From: Siphonodentalium dalli | Taxonomy: Eukaryota; Mollusca; Scaphopoda; Gadilida; Siphonodentaliidae | DNA: 64,000 nucleotides | Direction: 5' to 3' | Assembly (NCBI GenBank): GCA_032622095.1 | Contig: CP136062.1 | Span: 228,300,578-228,364,577, forward strand | Shown: positions 38,788 through 50,689 of the stretch, piece by piece | How the letters are laid out: every line of letters starts with the position of its first letter | How positions within the stretch are numbered: the stretch's first letter is position 1 | Made by a program: the position numbers and the translations under genes | Notes under the pieces: generated by a model | What the model was told of the DNA's origin: nothing | The model's input: the letters and a program-made list of their open reading frames with translations, nothing else | The model's database searches: none

Positions 38788-40135
38788 CTGGCTGCCATCT
38801 TGGCATCCACCCTGTATCCAGTTGATGAATTTTAATTCCAATGGACCAGAATAGCTAAGGATTGTGGTTCATCTCAGTTCTGTCTCAAAGTTTTGCCGAT
38901 TTCCTTTCAATAATATGGCCAGAATCACAAAAGAGGTTCTCGGAAAAATTCCATACTGCAACTTTAAAATTAATTTGTCATGCCCCATACGGAACTGGGA
39001 CAACCAGAATAGAACATGTAGTAGTATCTAACACGTTTAATAACCAAGTGAGTCATAATTTGCTACCTTTTCGGAAAACGTTCGGGATATATGTAAAAAA
39101 TAAGTTTTTACTAAATTTGGTTGCCATTTTGGAAGCCCTCTTGAGAAATTTAGTCTATAAACACCGTACTGTGACGAATTTAAGATAGACCAAAACAATA
39201 AACACCATTCATACAAAAGATAGTTACATTTTACTTGAAAAAAAATTCCAAACCTGAAAAGTTTGTTTTTTGCCGATATGTTTGTCAAGTTTGTGAGAGA
39301 AAAATCCAATATTTCTGGTGATATCAGTGGTGACAATAGTAAAAATTAACCATGATGCATCAGACATGTTAGTATTCAATGTATATAAGTCAGAATAGCC
39401 AATCGTATACATCAACCACAACATGTAAGTGATTGCAGAGCACGTTGGGGCAATATCTACCGTTTTCCATAATTTGGCGGCCATTTTGGCAGCCATTTTA
39501 AGCCAAAGTCACAATTTTTGTTCCAATAAGTTGGAATATTCATAGGTAATGATATACCTCACTTACATTACAAAGATATGTTCATTTCTTGTTGAAATAT
39601 GACTAGAATCACAATTGTGAAGTTTTGTGAAATTTTATACCGTATTCTGTAAAATCGAATTTTTGAGGGATCGGAAGCGGCTAGGACCCCAATAATTGCA
39701 CATTTCATTGCTCCAATGATCAGTTAATATACAAAATACAAAATAAAGTCACATTTCTCAATCAGTTCCAAACAGAATAAACTGATCTAGAAGATATAAG
39801 TTAAAAAGCGTCATATTTTCAACTTCGGGCGGCCATTTTGATGGCCATCTTAAATAAGGAGTTTAAATTTTGCCATATGATAGTGTCATTATATCTGAGC
39901 TTCACGAAAATATATACATTTGTATACATTTTACTAGAGTTCCCGCTATAATTTGCATCAAACTGACTTAGGTCCTAGTCTAAAAAACGGCGGCCATCTT
40001 GTCTGGAGTCTTCGGGGCCACTTTTTTTCTTGTTAACACTGCTTAAAAGTTGAAGGACATAATAAGGAACAAAATGAATGGGGGTAAAATTAAGTCCCAG
40101 GGGGTGCACGGGTATCCATATTAGCTCCCGGTCTA
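38788..40135 (-). mobile_element. Foldback element B, copy 1, right arm
   Basis: Reverse complement of 34595-35882, with the outer end at TTAGCTCCCGGTCTA. It completes a ~5.5-kb palindromic element (34595-40135) with no internal coding region. No clear target duplication was found outside the arms. The outer part, together with 40136-43050, is copied again at 44269-48672 by a tandem segmental duplication. Confidence 0.85.
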
Positions 40136-41080
40136 AAGCTGCAAAACATTGTATTATGAACTTATCCTGTGTACAAACTGTAACATGTTGTTTTTGTTGA
40201 GTTACCGACGTGTTTTTTGCTTAAGTTTCATCTGTTTTGTATTGTAAAGTGTATTATTTTCAATGGAGGGGGAATAACTCTATATTTTAAAGATAAAGTT
40301 ATTCCCCTTCGATGGTATGTTTTATGTTTCTGTACTTATTTTACTTTTGTGTTCCAGATTTAAATAATGTATTATACGATATTTGGTGGGATATTAGCCA
40401 GGTTCAGCCACACGTACATGTAACTTGTAACGTGTGTTGCCATTGCGAACGGATGTCACCTGACCTACACGGTTAAACTGTTTAGAAGATGTGCGTGTCC
40501 AACGTGTAGCATACGAAACTTGTACCGAAGGGGAATAATCCAATATTCTGATAACCGAATGAGCGATAAACGCTGTGCAGCAGATTTGATTGAAGACAAT
40601 TGAGCGCATCACTGGTCGTATTGTGGTCGATTGTTCTCGCCACCCGACTATTATTTACATGTTTCGCTGGACATTGGCTTATATCTAAAACATATATGTT
40701 TGGCACCATACAATCAGCTGACTGAACTGGCCATGTACATCTCCAGGGCAATACCATAGTAACACGTGTTACAAGTTACACGTACGTGAGACCGAACATG
40801 TATATTTACACCCACACGAAACAAGTGGTACATAACAAAACGATGGATTTGTCCAACTCTTGCATTCAAATAATTATTATCAGGGGCCGTTTGCTGCATT
40901 GGCAATTTTACACCATCTGTGTTCACACTGATTTGTATACTACTGTCAAAGTTACACACTTTTTGTTGTAAAATCATAAATTACTAAACTTGAGATTTGT
41001 GCATTGGCGTCGGAGTTTTATACGTGGTTAAAGCAGTTTCTTTCATTGTGTATTACATTAACTATTTATTTCACATTTAA
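40136..41080. other. Non-coding flank of foldback B, inside the duplication
   Basis: No gene recognised. A short hairpin GGGGAATAACT...AGTTATTCCCC lies at about 40270-40310. The 72- and 91-codon minus-strand frames (40394-40612, 40482-40757) overlap each other and have no family features. Their persistence in copy 2 (45876-46239) reflects the recent duplication. Confidence 0.5.
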
Positions 41081-41373
41081 AGGGGTACTATACACTAAAT
41101 CCGGTCATTTATGGGACCATCTCCTTTTATACTCAACATAATATAATATGCAATAAATGAATGAATTTGAGCCATGGATTAGTGAAAAATACACTCATGT
41201 GTTCCACGAACTATACAAATAACATGGTAATTATAATGAACATGAATTAATGACTCCAGTGAGTGTATTTTGCACTAATCCATGGCTATAATTCATCCAT
41301 TTGTTTCATATATTCTGTTGAGTATAAAAGGAGATGATCCCATAAATGGCCGCTTTTAGTGCACAGTACCCCT
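41081..41373. mobile_element. TTAA-flanked MITE, short AGGGGTAC family
   Basis: A 293-bp element with ends AGGGGTACT and AGTACCCCT-like sequence, flanked by TTAA (41077-41080, 41374-41377). It has extended imperfect inverted arms: GGGACCATCTCCTTTTATAC near 41112 pairs with GTATAAAAGGAGATGATCCC near 41322. No ORF. The copy at 46580-46872 exists because of the segmental duplication. Confidence 0.85.
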
Positions 41374-43050
41374 TTAAATACAAGAAGTCGTTATTAACGC
41401 CACCGGCGTATACTGTTGGCCAAATATTAGAAAGACGTGGGCCGATGTAGGTTTTATAAATAGATTGGGTCGCTTTAAAAGCTGTATAGTGCTACCCAGA
41501 ATGCGGTTATTTTGGGACGCGTTAAAGTTGTACTGCGAACCCAACCCGGTAAAAGCTGTAGTTGGAATGTCCAAGTTCGTGAAAGTTCTATTGACTATGC
41601 CGATGATTTGAGAAGCTTTATTGTTTTAGCTAGGATATTGTAGAAAGGCTAATCTGGCCGTGTCAAATTGAGCTATAGCGATGGGATATCTCGCAGGACA
41701 ACACATTTCGGGTTTCGTGGGGTGTGTATTCGCTGGACGTCTTATAGTTGCAGTATGTAACCATTATGACCGCGTTAATTGCTTTCGAAGTTTAGGTATG
41801 AACAATGGCTGGGCCATGCACTCTTGGCGGGAACACAATACCTCCGATTTTTGATCCGCATTTAGAAGCTTTCTGGTGTGGTGAATGAGAAATATGCAGT
41901 AATAAGCCGTAGTTTTTTGTAATAATTTTGACGGATTAGTTGTTTTAACGGAATTCTGAGGCGGTGCATTTATGTAACCAATATATTTTATTTTATAATT
42001 TATATTTATGGCTAATAATATGATCTTGGTGGCGTTACTATTTCTGACTATGGTTTTCTTGTAACAAGTTGTGTATGTGTATATTTGGGGGTGTGGTAGT
42101 GTTACGGGTGGCCCTAATGCGCTTTCTTACCATATTGTAGTAAACGCACAACCACATCGGCGGAGGAAGGAGGTGAATGTTGTTGCCAAAATTAAATGTA
42201 TTGTGACGCAATGTCGCGAGAGCCTTCAGGTTGGATTTTTAACTGGTGGCAAAACACACATGCCCTCATCGACAGTTATTGACCACCATCCACTGGCATC
42301 CAGAGCATACGAACTCACGATTAACTTTACTCAATACAATCACACTAAATCAGTATCAAATTATATCGAATTGTCGGTGTTTTAACTAGTTTACATAAAC
42401 TTAGACCATGCCTCATTTCAATCAACTTACTTAAATGGAAGTAATGAGACGGAGTTTGAATATTTATCAGACTGTTTTGACATCTCGTTTTGACATCTCG
42501 TTTTGACATCTCGTGCAATTACAGCTGATTTACATAATTTGTATGTCTTTGATTGAGCAGCTGGCGAGCCCCATGGGTCGGGGAATATTTATGTAAAGCA
42601 GTTAGCTGGCCCCTGAGGTCGGGGATGGAGGCATCCAGACGATAACGATCCCCCTCATTGTCACTCGTATATCACACAATGTACTTATATTGTCCATATA
42701 TAACCGTCGAATGGACCCTAACCAGATTATGATGCATATATTCATTCTGTGAGGGATACACCACGAGGGACTTAAGAAGTCGGCCACAATCATAATGTTC
42801 GATGGCGCACAGTACGTGATCGAATTCCTAAGCTCCGATGCTGGTTTATCTCACTTATATACCGTGAGCTAGTAGAGCTACCATATGGCCACCCTCCCCT
42901 ATGCGGAATTTTGCCGACATGTTTTTCTCTGATAGACGGATGTATTTCACAAATTTTTCTGCTAATTTTGCCACTTGGCGTGAGAGCTTTTTCATTTTAT
43001 AGCGATTTTCACCAAACTACTGTAATGTTTTGCGATAAAATCGTTATTGC
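41374..43050. repeat. Z repeat (inverse copy) and unrecognised flank
   Basis: 41590-42060 is the complement of parts of 12426-14310 (GCGATGGGATATCTCGC, GACCGCGTTAATTGCTTTCG, GATCTTGGTGGCGTTACTA). The rest has no recognisable gene; the 104-codon frame 42071-42385 lacks any family signature. The short TGACATCTCGT repeats at about 42475-42515 differ in number and spacing from those in copy 2. Confidence 0.55.
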
Positions 43051-43396
43051 CAGCTATAAATCATGATTCGCTCAATTCTACGAACACCTATACTGGACTC
43101 AATACATTGGCTGCTCTGCACCAAGTGTGCTTCACCATGTATTTCATCTTGCTTGTATTAAATTTATGTTTTGTTATCAAATAAAGTTTATATAAATAAA
43201 AAGTGTTCCTACATCAATTATGTGCTGAACTGTAATTGTAATTGTAATTGAATTACATTTCAAAGTAATTGTAATTGTAATTAATTACATTGTGAAATAG
43301 ATGTAATGGGAATTGTAATTGTAATTGAAAAATGTTGAAGTAATTGTAATTGTAATTAATTACATTCACAAGTAATTGCCCCAAGCCTGGTTGGTG
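43051..43396. mobile_element. Duplication junction with hAT-like MITE remnant
   Basis: Lies between the two segmental-duplication copies. It has AATAAAG-type polyadenylation signals near 43180. From about 43230 to 43389 there are repeated GTAATTGTAATTGTAATT and complementary stretches, ending GTAATTGCCCCAAGCCTGG. The complement, CCAGGCTTGGGGCAATTAC, resembles hAT MITE ends, but the opposite end is not visible, so it is a truncated remnant. Confidence 0.5.
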
Positions 43397-43486
43397 GAGA
43401 TGGAGGACATCGGGATGTGTTGGTACTCCGGTGTCCAATGTATCGACGTGTCCATCTCCACCCGAAGTCAGCGGCAGGAACGCTCA
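43397..43486 (-). pseudogene. Fragment of the foldback B internal ORF region
   Basis: About 85 bp (GGTGGAGATGGAGGACATCG onward) match 52485-52570, part of the ORF region of the 49.6-54.0-kb foldback B copy. They join directly to array sequence corresponding to ~53098 of that copy. About 530 bp of ORF are therefore missing, showing this copy is an internal-deletion derivative of an ORF-bearing element. Confidence 0.8.
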
Positions 43487-44268
43487 CCAATGGCCATTCA
43501 GCCCTTCCAGATATGCCAATACCCGCACACACAACAAATCATACATTCTATACTTTCATTTTCACCTCACAAATGACAATTCAGCAACTCACTATATACT
43601 CGTACTCGCCATCCATGATCATACAGCTAATCCGTATACACCCTCCAATGATAATACATACACGACATATATATATATACATCCCGCCGTTACCACAAGG
43701 GAATTCCATATATACCCACACGCTCGCCAATTATCATCCACTTACTCCAGGTATGCATGTACTCTTAAATCATGACTATACGTTCATTCTATGTATACCT
43801 TTACACATTACCATAGCCATAAAATCACTCCCTATTTATCCACACACCCATCCATGATCATACAGTCAGCACATGTATACATATACACACACCTGTCACA
43901 ATACAGCCACATACGGTTCACATGTACATCCCAACCATGACCAGAACAGTCACTTCATATATACATAAACAACACACATATGACCATGTAGCTAGTCTCG
44001 TTATATCCATACACAACATCAATGCCCATACAGCTACATCGGGTACACCCTTACTGCTTACACATAACCATACACCATAGTCACTCCGTGCATACCGTTT
44101 CACCTCACACATGACCGTGACCACTCGTTGTATACCTATACATCTCACCATGGACACCCACTCATAAGCATATAGTCAATTCATTGTATGCCTATTCACA
44201 TCATTCACGACCATACAATAACTCCATGTATACCTATTCACCTCACCTGTGGTCATAAGTAAATCCCT

Positions 44269-45604
44269 GGCTGCCATCTTGGCATCCACCCTGTATCCAG
44301 TTGATGAATTTTAATTCCAATGGACCAGAATAGCCAAGGATTGTGGTTCATCTCAGTTCTGTCTCAAAGTTTTGCCGATTTCCTTTCAATAATATGGCCA
44401 GAATCATTCCATACTGCAACTTTAAAATTAATTTGTCATGCCCCATACGGAACTGAGACAACCAGAATAGAACATGTAGTAGTATCTAACACGTATAATA
44501 ACTAAGTGAGTCACAATTTGCTACCTTTTCGGAAAACGCAGAGAATAACGTTCGGGATATATGTAAAAAATAACGTTTTACTAAATTTGGTTGCCATTTT
44601 GGAAGCCCTCTTGAGAAATTTAGTCTATAAACACCGTACTGTGACCAATTTAAGATAGACCAAAACAATAAACACCATTCATACCAAAGATAGTTACATT
44701 TTACTTGAAAAATATTTCCAAACCTGAAAAGTTATTTTTTTGCCGATATTTTTGTCAAGTTTGTGAGAGAAAAATCCAATATTTCTGGTGATATCAGTGG
44801 TGACAATAGTAAAAATTAACCATGGTGCATCAGACATGTTAGTATTCAATGTATATAAGGCAGAATAGCCAATAGTATACATCAACCACAACATGTAAGT
44901 GATTGCAGAGCACGTTGGGGAAATATCTACCATTTTCCATAATTTGGCGGCCATTTTGGCAGCCATTTTAAGCCAAAGTCACAATTTTGGTTCCAATAAG
45001 TTGGAATATTCACAGGTAATGACATACCTCACTTACATTACAAAGTTATGTTCATTTCTTGTTGAAATATGACTAGAATCACAATTGTGAAGTTTTGTGA
45101 AATTTCATACCGTAAAATCGAATTTTTGAGGGATCGGAAGCGGCAAGGACCCCAATAATTGCACATTTCATTGCTCCAATGATGAGTTAATATACAAAAT
45201 AAAGTAACATTTCTCAACCAGTTCCAAACAGAATAAACTGATCTAGAAGAAATAAGTTAAAAAGCGTCATATTTTCAACTTCGGGCGGCCATTTTGATGG
45301 CCATCTTAAAATAAGGAGTTTAAATTTTTCCATATGATAGTGTCATTATATCTGAGCTTCACGAAAATATATACATTTGTATACATTTTACTAGAGTTCC
45401 CGCTATAATTTGCATCAAACTGACTTAGGTCCTAGTCTAAAAAACGGCGGCCATGATGGCCGCCATCTTGTCTGGAGTCTTCAGGGCCACTTTTTTTCTT
45501 GTTAACACTGCTTAAAAGTTGAAGAACATAATAAGGAACAAAATGTGTGGTGTAAAGTTAAGTCACAGGGGGGTGCACGGGTATCCATATTAGCTCCCGG
45601 TCTA
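44269..45604 (-). mobile_element. Foldback element B, copy 2, right arm
   Basis: Duplicate of 38788-40135 with the same outer end TTAGCTCCCGGTCTA. It retains ATGATGGCCGCC at about 45450, which copy 1 lost on this side, making a GGCGGCCATGATGGCCGCC palindrome. It has no left arm: the element begins at the ORF-region fragment at 43397. Confidence 0.88.
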
Positions 45605-46579
45605 AAGCTGCAAAACATTGTATTATGAACTTATCCTGTGTACAAACCGTAACATATTGTTTTTGTTGAGTTACCGACGTGTTTTTGTGCTTAAGTTTTA
45701 CCTGTTTTGCATTGTAAATACTGTTGTAAAGTGTATTATTTTCAATGGAGGGGGAATAACTCTATATTTTAAAGATAAAGTTATTCCCCTTCGATGGTAT
45801 GTTTTATGTTTCTGTACTTATTTAACTTTTGTGTTCCAGATTTAAATAATGTATTATACGATATTTGGTGGGATATTAGCCAGGTTCAGCCACACGTACA
45901 TGTAACTTGTAACGTGTGTTGCCATTGCGAACGGATGTCACCTGACCTACACGGTTAAACTGTTTAGGAGATGTGCGTGTCCAACGTGTAGCATACGAAA
46001 CTTGTACCGAAGGGGAATAATACAATATTCTGATAACCGAATGAGCGATAAACGTTGTGCAGCAGATTTGATTGAAGACAATTGAGCGCATCACTGGTCG
46101 TATTGTGGTCGATTGTTCTCGCCACCCGACTATTATTTACATGTTTCGCTGGACATTGGCTTATATCTAAAACATATATGTTTGGCACCATACAATCAGC
46201 TGACTGAACTGGCCATGTACATCTCCATAACAATACCATAGTAACACGTGTTACAAGTTACACGTACGTGAGACCGAACATGTATATTTACACCCACACG
46301 AAACAAGTGGTACATAACAAACGATGGATTTGTCCAACTCTGGCATTCAAATAATTATTAGCAGATACATTCTGCCAATCAGGGGCCGTTTGCTGCATTG
46401 GCAATTTTACACCATCTTTGTTCACACTGATTTGTATACTACTGTCAAAGTTACACACTTTTTGTTGTAAAATCATAAATTACTAAACTTGAGATTTGTG
46501 CATTGGCGTCGGAGTTTTATACGCGGTTATAGCAGTTTCTTTCATTGTGTATTACATTAGCTATTTTTTTCACACTTAA

Positions 46580-46872
46580 AGGGGTACTGTACACTAAATC
46601 CGGTCATTTATGGGACCATCTCCTTTTATACTCAACATACTATAATATGCAATAAATGAATGAATTTGAGCCAGGTATTAGTGAAAAATACACTCGTGTG
46701 TTCCACGAACTATACAAACAACATGGTAATTATAATGAACATGAATTAATGACTCCAGTGAGTGTATATTGCACTAATCTATGGCTATAATTCATCCATT
46801 TGTTGCATATATTCTGTTGAGTATAAAAGGAGATGATCCCATAAATGGCCGCTTTTAGTGCACAGTACCCCT
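46580..46872. mobile_element. TTAA-flanked MITE, duplicated copy
   Basis: Second copy of the 41081-41373 MITE, with TTAA at 46576-46579 and 46873-46876. It sits at the same relative position in the segmental duplication, so it predates the duplication. Confidence 0.85.
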
Positions 46873-47880
46873 TTAAATACAAGAAGTCGTTATTAACGCC
46901 ACCGGCGTATACTGTTGGCCAAATATTAGAAAGACGTGGGCCGATGTAGGTTTTATAAATAGATTGGGTCGCTTTAAAAGCTGTATAGTGCTACCCAGAA
47001 TGCGGTTATTTTGGGACGCGTTAAAGTTGTACTGCGAACCCAACCCGGTAAAAGCTGTAGTTGGAATGTCCAAGTTCGTGAAAGTTCTATTGACTATGCC
47101 GATGATTTGAGAAGCTTTATTGTTTTAGCTAGGATATTGTAGAAAGGCTAATCTGGCCGTGTCAAATTGAGCTATAGCGATGGGATATCTCGCAGGACAA
47201 CACATTTCGGGTTTCGTGGGGTGTGTATTCGCTGGACGTCTTATAGTTGCAGTATGTAACCATTATGACCGCGTTAATTGCTTTCGAAGTTTAGGTATGA
47301 ACAATGGCTGGGCCATGCACTCTTGGCGGGAACACAATACCTCCGATTTTTGATCCGCATTTAGAAGCTTTCTGGTGTGGTGAATGAGAAATATGCAGTA
47401 ATAAGCCGTAGTTTTATGTAATAATTTTGACGGATCAGTTGTTTTAACGGAATTCTGAGGCGGTGCATTCATGTAACCAATATATTTTATTTTATAATTT
47501 ATATTTATGGCTAATAATATGATCTTGGTGGCGTTACTATTTCTGACTATGGTTTTCTTGTAACAAGTTGTGTATGTGTATATTTGGGGGTGCGGTAGTG
47601 TTACGGGTGGCCCTATAATGCGCCTTCTTACCAGATTGTAGTAAACGCACAACCACATCGGCGGAGGAAGGAGGTGAATGTTGTTGCCAGAATTAAATGT
47701 ATTGTGACGCAATGTCGCGAGAGCCTTCAGGTTGGATTTTTAACTGGTGGCAAAACACACATGTCCTCATCGACAGTTATTGACCACCATCCACTGGCAT
47801 CCAGAGCATACGAACTCACGATTAACTTTACTCAATACAATCACACTAAATCAGTATCAAATTATATCGAATTGTCGGTG

Positions 47881-48003
47881 TGGGGATGGCAGGAAGACAG
47901 TCTTGCCAGATTATGCCATCCCCCACAATATAGGACAGAATTATCTATAATTGTTATCATTATTATGTAATATGTATGTGTATTGAAATAAAATATCCTA
48001 TCC
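47881..48003 (+). mobile_element. Short retroposon-like insertion
   Basis: About 123 bp are present in duplication copy 2 but absent at the matching site in copy 1 (after GAATTGTCGGTG at 42380). The segment ends GAAATAAAATATCCTATCC: a polyadenylation signal plus a short TATCC repeat, as at some LINE/SINE 3' ends. It was inserted after the duplication, or lost from copy 1. Confidence 0.6.
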
Positions 48004-48672
48004 TTAACTAGTTTACATAAACTTAGACCATGCCTCATTTCAATCAACTTACTTAAATGGAAGTAATGAGACGGAGTTTGAATATTTATCAGACTGTTTT
48101 GACATCTCGTGACATCTCGTGACATCTCGTGACATCTCGTGCAATTTCCGCCCATTACAGCTGATTTACATATTTATGTCTTTGATTGAGCAGCTGGCGA
48201 GCCCCATGGGTCGGGGAATATTTATGTAAAGCAGTTAGCCGGCCCCTGAGGTCAGGGATGGAGGCATCCAGACGATAACGATCCCCCTCATTGTCACTCG
48301 TATATCACACAATGTACTTATATTGTCCATATATAACCGTCGAATGGACCCTAACCAGATTATGATGCATATATTCATTCTGTGAGGGATACACCACGAG
48401 GGACTTAAGAAGTCGGCCACAATCATAATGTTCGATGGCGCACAGTACGTGATCGAATTACTAAGCTCCGATGCTGGTTTATCTCACTTATATACCGTGA
48501 GCTACCATATGGCCACCCTCCCCTATGCGGAATTTTGCCGACATGTTTTTCTCTGATAGACGGATGTATTTCACAAATTTTTCTGCTAATTTTGCCACTT
48601 GGCGTGAGAGCGTTTTCATTTTATAGCGATTTTCACCAAACTACTGTAATGTTTTGCGATAAAATCGTTATT

Positions 48673-49092
48673 GGGAGCAGGGGTAACATTTCTGTCAAAA
48701 TCAATACTAAAACTATATGTATTTTTAAAACTTACTTTCATTCGAACTATATATAACAAGTGCCTGCGTCGATTGCACCTTGACTCGATAAGTGACACCG
48801 ATGATATGATTTATTTTGAAGATATATCAGAACAAATTCAGTGTGTCAACTTACGCATGCATAACGTAATTAAACTATGAACAATACCGATTTTTCCATG
48901 ATTTTCTATAACATTCCACGAGCACATGGATGTATATAGGTAGTAATTGTTCACATGTTTCGATACTATTGAATCCAAGATGGCCGCCAAAATTGAATAT
49001 CTGGTAAATTTTAATTCGCAATCACTCAGTGAGTTTATGGGGAATAAAGTCGAGCGATATGTCATTCTATGGATGATTGAGTACTCCTCATT
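48673..49092. other. Intergenic, nothing recognised
   Basis: No gene or known repeat. It contains CAAGATGGCCGCCAAAATTG at about 48976, the motif recurrent in foldback B arms, so it may be a badly diverged outer piece of the next arm. The 103- and 107-codon frames on opposite strands extend into the palindromic MITE and are not called. Confidence 0.4.
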
Positions 49093-49552
49093 TGTGACCG
49101 GCCATATCAAATCCAGTCGTAAGTCGGGATTTTTTTTACCCTGTGCCAATGCATTCTCTTATATATGCGAGTCGACCATAGGTCGCCTCGCATATATAAG
49201 AGAATGCATTGGCCTAACAATTTTTTACAATTTTAAATTTGTTTTCTTGTATTCTTTAACAATATTATAATTTCACCCATACAGATCCCCAGACAAACAT
49301 GAGCAGACGACACTCTTCTATATGCTTCTATATATGTGTGGGGCTCCCTGCAGGGTAATGGATGTTTTTTATTTTATGTCCTAAAAATTGTAAGAAACAT
49401 TTATTTAAAAAAAATGATAAAAAATTGTTAGGCCAATGCATTCTCTTATATATGCGAGGCGACCTATGGTCGACTCGCATATATAAGAGAATGCATTGGC
49501 ACAGGGTAAAAAAAATCCCGACTTACGACTGGATTTGATATGGCGGGTCACA
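49093..49552. mobile_element. Double-palindrome MITE
   Basis: A 460-bp element with ~145-bp inverted arms beginning TGTGACCGGCCATATCAAAT on the left and ending in the near-complement on the right. Each arm itself contains a near-perfect ~65-bp palindrome: AATGCATTCTCTTATATATG, a CGACC(A)TAGGTCG centre, then CATATATAAGAGAATGCATT. The core from CCATAGGTCGCC is shared with the piggyBac-like MITE at 20571-20916. Identical opposite-strand frames (ending CIGLTIFY) follow from the symmetry. No ORF is called. Confidence 0.85.
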
Positions 49553-50600
49553 TTTATTGTTATACATACATTTCTTATATTCAAAATGACCACCGGAAGT
49601 GGAAAATATGATATTTCATGATCAGTTTCTGCTGTTTTATGATGGTAACCTTAATTTTGTATCTTTATATTAACTGAAAAAAGCAATTCTTGGGGTCCTA
49701 GCAGGCTAGCCCCTTCCGATCTCTCAAAATTGTGATTTTACAGAACGCGGTATAAAATTTCACAAACAAAAATCACAATTGGGTTTCTAGTCATATTTCA
49801 ACAAGGAATGAGCAGAACTGTGGAATATAAGTGAGGCGTACCATTACACATGGATATTCCAACTCATAGGAACAAAAGTTGTTAATTTGGATCATAATGG
49901 CCACCAAAATGGCCGCGAAAATATGGAAAATGGTAGATATTGCCCCAGTGTGCACTGCAGTCGCTTACACGTTATGGTTGATGAATAAAATTGGCTATTC
50001 TGCCTTCTATAAATTGAATACTAACATGTCTGATGCACTTTGGTTAATTGTTAATATTGTAACAAAGACATCACCGGATATATTGGATTTTACACTCACA
50101 AACATGACATAAATATCCGCAAAAAATCTCTTCTCAGGTTTGAACCATTTTTTTTCAAGTAAAATGTAACTATCTTTGTATAAAAGTTGTTTATTGTCTT
50201 GATCTATTTTAAATGTGTCACACTAAGGTGTTTAATGACCAAATTACTCAAGATGGCTTCCAAAATGGCAACTAAATTGGGTAAAAAGTTGATTTTCACA
50301 TATATCCGGAACATAATTCTCTGCTGTTCCGAAAATATAGCAAAGTGTGACTCACTTGCTTATTAGACATGTTATTTAATCGACTGGCAACAAAATATTA
50401 TATCCTGGTTGCCACAGTACATTATGAGGCATGGACATTTAATTTTAAAGTATGCAGTGTGGAATTGTGCGGAAAATGTCTTTTGGGATTCTGGCCGTGT
50501 TTTTGAAAAGAAATGGGCAGAAATTTGAAACGGAACTGAGAGGGACCATAATATGTGGCTACTCTAGCACATTAGCATAAAATTGATCAACTATTGCAAG
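49553..50600 (+). mobile_element. Foldback element B, copy 3, left arm (diverged)
   Basis: Matches 34900-35830 in the same orientation with many substitutions and indels (shared ATGGCCACCAAAATGGCC, TTGGCTATTCTGCCTTCTATA, GAACGGAACTGAGA-type stretches). The outermost ~300 bp of the arm are missing. After about 50600 homology stops, and ~90 bp of unrelated sequence precede the array. Confidence 0.8.
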
Positions 50601-50689
50601 GAAAATTGTTTAGCATTTCCTCAATTGTGCATAAACGCCACCAAGAAGGAGGACTCACTGACGTAACCTCTCTATCGATTAACATCATT

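Larger units (their letters stand above)
38010..43050. repeat. Tandem segmental duplication, copy 1
   Basis: Runs from the inner part of the foldback B inverted array through the right arm into ~2.9 kb of flanking DNA. Copy 2 is at 43487-48672 in the same orientation. The offset is ~5,480 bp near 38850, growing to ~5,630 bp near 42600 because of indels. Copies share many exact stretches. They differ by a 21-bp segment near 38930, the count of GACATCTCGT units near 42480, and a ~123-bp insertion in copy 2. Confidence 0.9.
43487..48672. repeat. Tandem segmental duplication, copy 2
   Basis: Corresponds to 38010-43050: inverted foldback B array (43487-44268), right arm (44269-45604), flank with a TTAA MITE (46580-46872), inverse Z repeat (47090-47560) and remaining flank. 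The match ends after AAAATCGTTATTG. No gene is recognised; the 149-codon minus-strand frame 47263-47712 is interrupted in copy 1. Confidence 0.9.

Noticed and set aside
47263-47712. 149-codon minus-strand frame
   Set aside because: It is broken in the duplicate copy and overlaps the inverse Z repeat; no domain is visible.
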